This document shows, in pieces, positions 57,100 through 64,000 of a stretch of DNA of 64,000 nucleotides. The position numbers and the translations under genes are program-made. The stretch is from Pseudomonadota bacterium. Its GTDB lineage: Bacteria; Pseudomonadota; Gammaproteobacteria; Eutrophobiales; Eutrophobiaceae. The stretch's first letter is position 1. Each line of letters opens with the position of its first letter. The stretch is from assembly GCA_013112535.1 (NCBI GenBank), contig JABFGI010000006.1, positions 117,293-181,292 of the forward strand. The letters are read 5' to 3'. The notes beneath the pieces were generated by a model. That model was given only the letters and a program-made list of their open reading frames with translations, made no database searches and was not told where the DNA came from.

Positions 57100-58320
57100 A
57101 TGGTTGATTTTTATCAGAACGGTGTAATAACAACACTGCATAACTTGTCAGATCGAACAATTGAAGATCTGGAAGCAGATTTAATGAAGTTTGCCAAGAC
57201 TCGTCCAATGGCATTAGTGCTTCCCTGTTTATATTCCGAACTACAAGGTCCTGCATTAAAAAATATAGTTGATGAATTATGTAAAGTACCCTATCTCTCG
57301 CAAATTGTTATTGGTCTGGATCGTGCCACTGAAGATGAATATAAACATGCCCTGGAATTTTTTTCCTGTTTGCCACAGGAGCATGTTGTTTTATGGAATG
57401 ATGGCGCACGTTTAAAAAAGCTTGATACCGAACTTAAAGCACAGGAACTGGAACCGAAACAATTAGGAAAGGGTAGAAATGTCTGGTTTTGTCTTGGCTA
57501 TGTCCTTGCCTCTGGTAAAGCAAAATCGGTTGCTTTACATGATTGTGATATTACAACCTATAAAAGAGACCTGCTTGCACGATTAATTTATCCGGTTGCA
57601 CATCCAGGCTTTAATTATCAGTTTTGCAAAGGCTATTATGCACGAGTCGCAGAGGGTTCCATTAACGGGCGCGTTTGCCGATTATTAGTTACGCCTTTGT
57701 TAAGAGCATTGAAGAAAATATTTCCAACAGATCCTTTTATAGAATATCTGGATAGTTATCGTTATGCGCTGGCAGGTGAGTTCTCCATGCGCACTGATGT
57801 TATTAATGATATTCGCATTCCGAGTGACTGGGGACTGGAAATAGGTGTGCTTTCCGAAGTGAAGCGTAACTATTCTAATAATCGTTTATGTCAGGTCGAT
57901 ATTGCCGACCAATACGATCATAAACATCAGGATTTATCATTGGATAATGATGATAAAGGGCTGTCTAAAATGTCTATTGATATCAGTAAAGCCGTCTTTA
58001 GGAAACTGGCTACAACTGGCCTTGTTTTTAATATTGAGACTTTTCGTTCGATAAAGGCAACTTACTTCCGTATTGCTCTGGATTTTATAGAAACCTATCA
58101 CAACGATGCCGTTATCAACGGTCTAACCCTGGATATTCATGCTGAAGAACAGGCTGTTGAGTTGTTCGCCGAAAATATTATGAAAGCAGGGTTACATTTT
58201 TTAGAAAACCCGATGGAAACGCCTTTTATTCCAAGCTGGACACGTGTTAATAGTGCTTTACCATCACTTGAAGAAGAATTTCTTATAGCAGTCGGTGAAG
58301 ATATAAAACAGTATAAATAG
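57100..58320 (+). CDS. Glucosyl-3-phosphoglycerate synthase-like glycosyltransferase
   Basis: A 406-residue GT-A glycosyltransferase. The metal-binding DxD motif is DCDI (residues 148-151), with LPCLYSELQG (41-50), KGRNVWFCLGYVLA and RVAEGSINGRVCRLLVTPL. It matches GpgS-type synthases, which join NDP-glucose and 3-phosphoglycerate. The adjacent HAD phosphatase and GH13 phosphorylase fit glucosylglycerate metabolism. A mannosyl specificity cannot be excluded. A GGGAAAA sequence precedes the ATG. Confidence 0.82.
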   Translation: MVDFYQNGVITTLHNLSDRTIEDLEADLMKFAKTRPMALVLPCLYSELQGPALKNIVDELCKVPYLSQIVIGLDRATEDEYKHALEFFSCLPQEHVVLWNDGARLKKLDTELKAQELEPKQLGKGRNVWFCLGYVLASGKAKSVALHDCDITTYKRDLLARLIYPVAHPGFNYQFCKGYYARVAEGSINGRVCRLLVTPLLRALKKIFPTDPFIEYLDSYRYALAGEFSMRTDVINDIRIPSDWGLEIGVLSEVKRNYSNNRLCQVDIADQYDHKHQDLSLDNDDKGLSKMSIDISKAVFRKLATTGLVFNIETFRSIKATYFRIALDFIETYHNDAVINGLTLDIHAEEQAVELFAENIMKAGLHFLENPMETPFIPSWTRVNSALPSLEEEFLIAVGEDIKQYK

Positions 58321-58327
58321 TCATATT

Positions 58328-60076
58328 ATGAACGCAGACTATTCTAATGAATTGCACAAACGTGTAATCAATCATGTTAATCAAATATATCCGGAGCATA
58401 GTGCCGAAGAACTGAGTATGAAGTTTATTAAGTGTATGGGGCTTGATAAACATTATGACGAACCAATGCAGCATAAGAATCATTGGGATGAACACGATAT
58501 CGCTGTCATTACCTACGCCAACACTTTTATGCATGCTGGGCAAACACCATTACATACCCTGAAAAAGTTTTTGTCAGAGAATTTAAAGGAAACAGTTAGC
58601 ATTGTTCATATACTACCTTTTTTTCCGTTTAGTTCAGACGATGGCTTTTCAGTTATTGATTACACATTAGTGAATGATGCACATGGTGACTGGAATGATA
58701 TAGAAGACATTGCTGGCGAATTCAAATTAATGTCAGACCTTGTAATTAACCATTGTTCAAGTCGCGGACGCTGGTTTGAACAATTTAAAGCAGGGAAATC
58801 ACCAGGCAAGGATTATTTTTTTCAGGTAAATCCGGATGAAGACCTTGCTGCCGTGGTACGTCCAAGAACAAACCCGTTATTAAAAGAAGTCACGACATTA
58901 AACGGTGAGGTTTATGTCTGGTGTACTTTTAGCCACGATCAAATTGATTTGAATTTTAGTAATCCGGACGTACTACTTGAATTTGTGAATATTATTCGAC
59001 TCTATCTGGAACGAGGCGTTAAAGTATTTCGTCTCGATGCTATTGCATTTTTATGGAAAGAAATTGGGACAAATTGTATTAATTTACCGCAGACGCATGA
59101 AATAGTACGTTTGCTACGTACTTTAATTGAATATCATACTAATGACGCAATCATTATTACCGAAACTAATATACCAAACCGTGAAAACCTGTCTTACTTT
59201 GGTAATGCTAATGAAGCGCATATGGTTTATAACTTTCCATTGCCACCATTGTTATTGCATACATTACTAACAGGTAGCAGTAAACATTTAAAAACATGGC
59301 TAATGAGTATGCCGCCAGCAATGATGGGGACAACCTATTTTAATTTTATCGCGTCACATGATGGTATTGGATTAAGACCTGCAGAAGGTTTACTTAGTGA
59401 AGAAGAAATTCAAAATCTTGTTGCGACTATGGAAGCATTTGGAGGCCATATTTCATGGCGTGCACTTGATAATGGTGATAACAAGCCGTACGAAATTAAT
59501 ATAACCTTATACGATGCATTAAAAGGTACTGAAGAAAAAGGCCCTGATAAATGGCAGCAGGCACGATTTATCTGTGCGCATACTATTATGCTGGCGTTGG
59601 AAGGTGTGCCAGCATTTTATATTCATAGCTTACTGGCAACAGAAAACGATTATGAAAAGTACAAAAATACAAATAACAATCGGGCCATTAATCGACATAA
59701 CTGGGAGTTACAGTATCTCGAATCATTATTGGAAAGTGATACACATCACGCAAATATTTTTAACGAATTAAAACGTATAATTGCAATACGAAAATTGCAG
59801 CCGGCATTCCACCCCAATGCAACACAGTTTACCTTGCAACTTGGCGATGCAATTTGTGGAGTTTGGAGACAAAATCTCAATCGCGATCAAAGTATTTTTG
59901 CTATTAGTAATGTAACCGATCAAAACCAACGGCTTATTCTTTCTGATATAAATTTGATCGCAACAGATCAGTGGATAGATTTGATCAGTAATGATGAAAT
60001 ATCAGAGGAACAAACTGAGCTATATTTAAAACCTTATCAATCTGTCTGGCTGAGCAATAAAATCAAATTTCAATAA
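58328..60076 (+). CDS. GH13 subfamily 18 sugar phosphorylase, probable glucosylglycerate phosphorylase
   Basis: A 582-residue GH13_18 enzyme of the sucrose-phosphorylase type. The nucleophile is D237 (FRLDAIAFLWKE), the acid/base is E279 (IITETNIPN) and the third acid is D345 (ASHDGIGL). LPFFPFSSDDGFSVIDY is typical of the subfamily. Placement after the glucosylglycerate synthase and phosphatase genes suggests it phosphorolyses glucosylglycerate to glucose-1-phosphate and glycerate when osmotic stress falls. Sucrose or sucrose-6-phosphate are the alternatives. Confidence 0.8.
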   Translation: MNADYSNELHKRVINHVNQIYPEHSAEELSMKFIKCMGLDKHYDEPMQHKNHWDEHDIAVITYANTFMHAGQTPLHTLKKFLSENLKETVSIVHILPFFPFSSDDGFSVIDYTLVNDAHGDWNDIEDIAGEFKLMSDLVINHCSSRGRWFEQFKAGKSPGKDYFFQVNPDEDLAAVVRPRTNPLLKEVTTLNGEVYVWCTFSHDQIDLNFSNPDVLLEFVNIIRLYLERGVKVFRLDAIAFLWKEIGTNCINLPQTHEIVRLLRTLIEYHTNDAIIITETNIPNRENLSYFGNANEAHMVYNFPLPPLLLHTLLTGSSKHLKTWLMSMPPAMMGTTYFNFIASHDGIGLRPAEGLLSEEEIQNLVATMEAFGGHISWRALDNGDNKPYEINITLYDALKGTEEKGPDKWQQARFICAHTIMLALEGVPAFYIHSLLATENDYEKYKNTNNNRAINRHNWELQYLESLLESDTHHANIFNELKRIIAIRKLQPAFHPNATQFTLQLGDAICGVWRQNLNRDQSIFAISNVTDQNQRLILSDINLIATDQWIDLISNDEISEEQTELYLKPYQSVWLSNKIKFQ

Positions 60077-60094
60077 TGCTGCTGCTTTAGCATT
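60075..60094 (+). terminator. Weak hairpin after the GH13 gene
   Basis: AATGCT and AGCATT pair around an eight-base loop and are followed by TCTTT. The stem is short, so termination here is only possible. Confidence 0.35.
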
Positions 60095-60130
60095 TCTTTG
60101 CATCTCTATCTTTACAGGACTTTATTACTT

Positions 60131-60424
60131 TTATCCCGTTTTACGCGCCTTAAAACTTTCATGCGTTGCAAAACGGTTTTCTGGTATATCCGTACTTCCC
60201 ACCTTGTTCTCAGAAATTTCAGACAGGCTAATTAGATGAACGATCAGTTTGCCTTTGTCGAGTTGGGTAATTTGTTCGTCACCATCGACAAAATCTTGCA
60301 ATCGAGTAACTGTGACCCCAGATTTCTTTGATAGCACCAATATGTCCTTGTAATCTAACGCGCATAACGCGTTAATAATCGTCCTTGATGTTTTTTCATC
60401 CACAAAATTTTTAACGTTTGCCAT
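60131..60424 (-). CDS. Uncharacterised small protein
   Basis: A 97-residue protein with no signal peptide or membrane helix. It begins ANVKNFVDEKTSRTIINALC and has a central segment DILVLSKKSGVTVTRLQDFVDGD that could form a helix-turn-helix. AAAAGGAGT lies just upstream of the ATG, so it is a real gene. It may be a small DNA-binding regulator, but no family is recognised. Convergent with the glucosylglycerate operon. Confidence 0.55.
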   Translation of the reverse strand: MANVKNFVDEKTSRTIINALCALDYKDILVLSKKSGVTVTRLQDFVDGDEQITQLDKGKLIVHLISLSEISENKVGSTDIPENRFATHESFKARKTG

Positions 60425-60712
60425 TTTAAACTCCTTTTATCTGAGTCAATAATCCTTTTGAAAAATGCCATTACTTGAGTGTTTAACGGTATCAATATAT
60501 AAAACTTTAGAAAAATATAAATTAATTATTTATGATGATAAATTAAATACTATGCATTCTATTGGGCATAGTAGAAAATAACGAAGAAACAATGTGTTAA
60601 ACATATTTTATGTCGTTCAAACAAGACATCTTGAGGTTTTGTAAATACTGTAGCAGCGCTATGGAATTGCAATTTTATCAAGATCCAGTGCTGCTCTTCA
60701 GGGAGTAAAAGT
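60425..60712. promoter_or_regulatory. AT-rich 288-base divergent intergenic region
   Basis: The gap separates two divergent small genes and so must hold promoters in both directions. It is rich in A+T (60480-60560). I see no clear operator, riboswitch or gene in it. CAGGGAG at about 60700-60706 is the ribosome-binding site of the plus-strand gene. Confidence 0.3.
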
Positions 60713-60985
60713 ATGCAAAATGAAATTATTAAAGTAACGAATACGGAAAGTGGTAAAGAAATGGATGTGCTTGTTTATTCTAAACGTGCCGATCAAATTA
60801 CCGTTATTATTGGTGAAGGTGTGCATAGTGTGCAGTGCGATCTAAAACCGACTAAATACAAGAACTCTTATGCGGGTAGCGTTTTGGGGCGTGAGATAAT
60901 TTATCATCATAGTGTCGAAGAAATTCAAGCTGAATTAGATCAAAACAATCCGGCTTTAAAAAAGAGTCGTTCATTTAAGAAATAG
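60713..60985 (+). CDS. Uncharacterised small protein upstream of a Na/Pi cotransporter
   Basis: A 90-residue cytoplasmic protein with beta-rich sequence (EIIKVTNTESGKEMDVLVYS, DQITVIIGEGVHSVQCDLKPT), a GSVLGREIIYHHSVEEIQ section and a basic tail KKSRSFKK. GGGAG is well placed before the ATG. It lies eight bases before the Na/Pi cotransporter gene, so the two are probably co-transcribed. I recognise no family. Confidence 0.6.
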   Translation: MQNEIIKVTNTESGKEMDVLVYSKRADQITVIIGEGVHSVQCDLKPTKYKNSYAGSVLGREIIYHHSVEEIQAELDQNNPALKKSRSFKK

Positions 60986-60993
60986 TTTTCACG

Positions 60994-62694
60994 ATGCAGT
61001 CACACCTTATGACTATTGGTATGCTGGCAGGTGGTCTGGGGTTATTTCTACTGGCCGTTAGTATGATTACCGACGGTTTGAAGCTTGCGGCGGGTTCTAC
61101 TTTACGTGACATGCTGGCTAAATGGACGCGAACACCTGCTCACGGCATTCTTACCGGACTTTCTATAACTGCCATTGTTCAGTCATCCAGCGCGGTTACT
61201 GTCGCAACAATTGGTTTTGTCAATGCTGGCATAATAAGTATGCATCAAGCACTCGGCATTGTTTTCGGTTCTAATATTGGTACTACCATAACCGGTTGGT
61301 TGGTGGCCATTATCGGATTTAAAATTAATGTCGATGCATTTGCTTTACCTATAATTGGTATTGGTATGCTTTTAAAGTTGACTGGTGCCCATGGTCGGCG
61401 TGCTCATTTTGGTTTGGCTATGGCAGGTTTTGGGATTTTCTTTATAGGTATTGATGTCCTTAAAGATGCTTTCGAAGGTTTAGCTACTGCTATTGATCTT
61501 CAACAATTTAGCGTAGACGGTGTTGCTGGTGTATTTATGTATGTCGGTATCGGGTTTCTCATGACGGTGCTAACTCAATCTTCCAGTGCTGCAATTGCAA
61601 TTACATTAACTGCGGCAACGGGCGGAGTATTAGACATTTATGCTGCTGCATCGATGGTGATCGGTGCGAATATCGGCACAACATCAACAGCAGCAATTGC
61701 TGTGATTGGTGCTACTTCAAATGCAAAACGTGTAGCGGCTGCACACATGATATTTAATCTGCTTACTGGCATTGTAGCGTTATTAATTTTGCCGTTACTC
61801 TTTCTGATAGTAAAACACACAGGTGAATTACTTGGTCTTGAAGATATCCCCGCAGTTACGTTGGCGTTGTTCCATACTGTCTTCAATGTGCTTGGTGTGC
61901 TTTTAATGTGGCCTTTAACACAGCGGCTGACTAATTTTCTTAAAAAGCAATTTGTTACCCAGGAAGAAATTGAAGGTCGCCCAAGATACCTTGATAAAAA
62001 TATTGTTGAATCACCTGAGCTTGCCGTGAATGCGCTTGCACTTGAGTTATCGCGTATAGCAGGATTTGCAAGACGTATGGCTACCGATGTATTGAGTACG
62101 GATAACAATCGTAAGAAACGTATTGCCAGTGATCACCTGGTGATAGAAAAACTTGATCATGAAGTAGTCAGGTTTATTACTCAAATGGAAAGGGCTTCGC
62201 TTACTAGTGAAGTTGCCAAGCAGCTTAAAAAGATATTACGTTCAGAACAGCACTTTATAAGTTGCTCAGAAGAAATACTTGAACTTGAAAGTGTGCCACC
62301 TGAATTAACTGACTCTGATGATATTGGACTTATGGTTCATATTGCATCTTTTCAAGCAGAAGTCATAACGCTCATCAATATAACGGATCTTGATGCTGAT
62401 GCCTTTTCTAAAACTGAACTGGAAAAGCAACTGGATAAAGTTCAGCTTTTATATGAAGAGGTTAAGACTGCGTTATTACATGCAGGTGTTGAGTTGCGAA
62501 TTCCGATTCAAAATATGAATGATATGCTAGAACAGGTTAGTAGTATTCGACGGATGGTTCGACAGTTGTACAAAGCAAGTCGTAATCTTAACGATATTTA
62601 TGAGTTTGCAGGAATGCATGCACGGGAACCCCATGGTTCTAAAAAGCAGCAAAACGAAGATGTATCATACGTGACACCTCAAATAGAAGAGTAA
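60994..62694 (+). CDS. Na/Pi cotransporter family protein with PhoU-like domain
   Basis: A 566-residue protein of the NptA/YjbB type. Two inverted Na/Pi repeats carry the QSSSA motifs VQSSSAVTVATIGFVNAGI and TQSSSAAIAITLTA. A PhoU-like helical domain follows from about residue 340 to 530. It exports or imports phosphate with Na+. A small unknown gene precedes it. A DUF21 protein gene follows after 65 bases. Confidence 0.88.
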   Translation: MQSHLMTIGMLAGGLGLFLLAVSMITDGLKLAAGSTLRDMLAKWTRTPAHGILTGLSITAIVQSSSAVTVATIGFVNAGIISMHQALGIVFGSNIGTTITGWLVAIIGFKINVDAFALPIIGIGMLLKLTGAHGRRAHFGLAMAGFGIFFIGIDVLKDAFEGLATAIDLQQFSVDGVAGVFMYVGIGFLMTVLTQSSSAAIAITLTAATGGVLDIYAAASMVIGANIGTTSTAAIAVIGATSNAKRVAAAHMIFNLLTGIVALLILPLLFLIVKHTGELLGLEDIPAVTLALFHTVFNVLGVLLMWPLTQRLTNFLKKQFVTQEEIEGRPRYLDKNIVESPELAVNALALELSRIAGFARRMATDVLSTDNNRKKRIASDHLVIEKLDHEVVRFITQMERASLTSEVAKQLKKILRSEQHFISCSEEILELESVPPELTDSDDIGLMVHIASFQAEVITLINITDLDADAFSKTELEKQLDKVQLLYEEVKTALLHAGVELRIPIQNMNDMLEQVSSIRRMVRQLYKASRNLNDIYEFAGMHAREPHGSKKQQNEDVSYVTPQIEE

Positions 62695-62759
62695 AGTATA
62701 TTTACTTGGTTTTATAAGTTCATTATTTTCATACTAACTAAATTAACTGGAATTCAATT

Positions 62760-63794
62760 ATGGAAGGAATATTTGTTAATACCCTTGTCTGGACAGGTAT
62801 TATTTTTTGCATTAGTCAGTCGGCGATGTTCTCCGGTTTAAATCTGGCCTTACTGGGGATGAGTAGATTAAGATTGGAAGTTGAAGCTTCTGCCGGTGAT
62901 GCTGCTGCATTAAAAATACTGGCTTTACGTAAGGATTTTAACTTTTTATTAACGACTATTCTTTGGGGGAATGTGGCGGTTAATGTTTTATTAACTTTAT
63001 TGTCGCAGTCTGTTATGGCAGGTATAGTTGCTTTCTTTTTTTCAACCTTTCTAATTACGTTTGCTGGTGAAATCATGCCACAAGCTTATTTTTCAAAACA
63101 TGCTATGCGTATGGGATCACTTTTAGCCCCTTTAATACGTATTTACCAGTTTATTCTTTTTCCCGTCGCTAAACCTTCTGCAATTGTGCTTGATTTCTGG
63201 TTAGGTGAGGAGGGGATCAGGTATTTTAGAGAGTCTGATTTACAAGCAGTCATTAGTAAGCATATTGAATCGGGAGAGTCAGATGTAAATCATATGGAAG
63301 GAACCGGCGCCATCAATTTTTTAAGACTGGATGATATTATGGTTGAGCGAGAGGGGGAGATTATCGATCCTGACAGTGTGATTAGTTTGCCTACAAAAGA
63401 TGATATGCCAATATTTCCAGAATTTGAACGTCAGACGGATGACCCTTTTTTACGTAGCATAAATCGTTCTGGTAAAAAGTGGGTTATTATTGTTAACGAA
63501 AACAATCATCCGTGTATGGTGTTAAATGCAAATAACTTGTTGCGAGAATGTCTTTTTAAAGAAGGCAAGATTAATCCTTATAATTATTGTCATCGCCCTG
63601 TAAAGATTACTGATAAAAACACGCTTATTGGTGATGTGTTAAGTAAACTAAAAGTCTATCCAGAATCAGAAGTAGATAATGTTGTTGATAATGATTTAAT
63701 CCTTGTATGGTCTGAAGAAAAACGAATTATCACGGGAGCTAATATTCTTGGTCGTCTGTTACAAGGTATTGTATTAAGAAGTGCTAATCCTTAA
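62760..63794 (+). CDS. DUF21 (CNNM-type) membrane protein
   Basis: A 344-residue protein with an N-terminal DUF21/CNNM membrane domain of about four helices (FCISQSAMFSGLNLALLGMSRLRLEVE, GDAAALKILALRKDFNFLLTTILWGNVAVNVLL, and FAGEIMPQAYFSKHA). The C-terminal half (residues 190-340) is soluble and CBS-like in position, but the CBS motifs are poorly kept. Members of the family are linked to Mg2+ or Co2+ transport. AATTCAATT precedes the ATG; no strong ribosome-binding site is seen. Confidence 0.8.
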   Translation: MEGIFVNTLVWTGIIFCISQSAMFSGLNLALLGMSRLRLEVEASAGDAAALKILALRKDFNFLLTTILWGNVAVNVLLTLLSQSVMAGIVAFFFSTFLITFAGEIMPQAYFSKHAMRMGSLLAPLIRIYQFILFPVAKPSAIVLDFWLGEEGIRYFRESDLQAVISKHIESGESDVNHMEGTGAINFLRLDDIMVEREGEIIDPDSVISLPTKDDMPIFPEFERQTDDPFLRSINRSGKKWVIIVNENNHPCMVLNANNLLRECLFKEGKINPYNYCHRPVKITDKNTLIGDVLSKLKVYPESEVDNVVDNDLILVWSEEKRIITGANILGRLLQGIVLRSANP

Positions 63795-63847
63795 AATGTC
63801 GTATAAAGAAAAAGTTTTAATGCAAACCAATGATAAAATATAGACTT

Positions 63848-64000
63848 TTATGTTATTTTTATAGCCGAGTCTATTCTTGTTTCAGTGTTTGTTTCCTTAG
63901 GCAAAATACGTTCAGTTACTGTACAAGCGACAACATCACCTAATACATTTACTGCTGTTCTACACATATCCAATATACGATCGACTCCTAACAGTAGAGC
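63848..64000 (-). CDS. Dicarboxylate/amino acid:cation symporter, C-terminal end (partial)
   Basis: The last 50 codons of a minus-strand gene cut by the window end. They read ALLLGVDRILDMCRTAVNVL and GDVVACTVTERIL, the end signature of the SDF family (DctA/GltP-type), which takes up dicarboxylates or glutamate with Na+ or H+. The tail after this signature is short (about 20 residues). The rest of the gene lies beyond 64000. It is convergent with the DUF21 gene. Confidence 0.82.
   Translation of the reverse strand, partial: ALLLGVDRILDMCRTAVNVLGDVVACTVTERILPKETNTETRIDSAIKIT

Overview
The window is AT-rich, densely coded bacterial chromosome. The housekeeping content points to a gammaproteobacterium: HrpA of about 1,300 residues, the AmpG-type permease, HslR, ParC and ParE at Escherichia-like lengths, an XseB-IspA pair, MazG, FolE2 and an Lpp-like lipoprotein. 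The first operon carries genes of the tetrahydromethanopterin (H4MPT) biosynthesis set, which in Proteobacteria marks methylotrophs and methanotrophs. A glucosylglycerate operon suggests a marine or otherwise osmotically stressed habitat. I cannot name the genus from the sequence.

Layout. 118-3306 (+): DHPS-related protein, DUF447 protein, MfnB-type furan synthase and a pterin carbinolamine dehydratase-like protein, tightly coupled. 3303-4517: moaC (-) and moaD-moaE (+). 4526-7150: LhgO, a ParA-type ATPase and a DUF4265 protein. 7293-11578 (-): operon moaA-fdhD-mobA-mobB-moeA; with moaB at 37 kb nearly the whole molybdenum cofactor pathway is here, together with the formate dehydrogenase sulfurtransferase. 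11739-14582: AmpG-like permease and CYTH protein, a Tyr/Asn-rich secreted protein, and a SelW-like protein. 14626-16599 (-): a PP2C phosphatase fused through one membrane helix to an FGE-like domain. 16822-23019 (+): HrpA, a Kef-type antiporter, a small membrane-anchored protein and an AhpD-like/Rieske fusion. 23058-24017 (-): a VIT/CCC1 transporter and a DUF211 protein.

24180-29248 is an accessory island. It holds four orphan C-terminal Rhs cassettes (two on each strand), each beginning at the same short conserved core sequence, with no Rhs N-terminal shell, and each followed by a small gene that could be its immunity partner. A ParE/RelE-type toxin-antitoxin pair, a 15-bp perfect hairpin and decayed gene fragments lie among them. 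This is the most mobile-looking part of the window and the best place to look for undescribed toxins.

29490-33774 (-): MoxR, DUF58 and transglutaminase (TgpA-like) operon. 33839-38524: nitroreductase, MATE exporter, HExxH protein, HslR, MoaB and a phytase-like esterase. 38606-43898: RND efflux pair and an L,D-transpeptidase. 44249-50520: Lpp-like lipoprotein, exported protein, aminotransferase, HNH nuclease, MazG, an OmlA-like protein, FolE2, IspA and XseB. 50741-55222: topoisomerase IV parE and parC, with an unexplained 56-codon gene between them. 55386-60076: a DUF364 protein and the glucosylglycerate operon (phosphatase, synthase, phosphorylase). 60131-64000: two small unknown genes, a Na/Pi cotransporter, a DUF21 protein and the 3' end of a dicarboxylate symporter gene.

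Metabolic picture (inference): C1 units are probably oxidised through H4MPT to formate, and a molybdenum formate dehydrogenase encoded elsewhere would use the cofactor genes found here. FolE2 supplies the pterin precursor for folate and possibly H4MPT.
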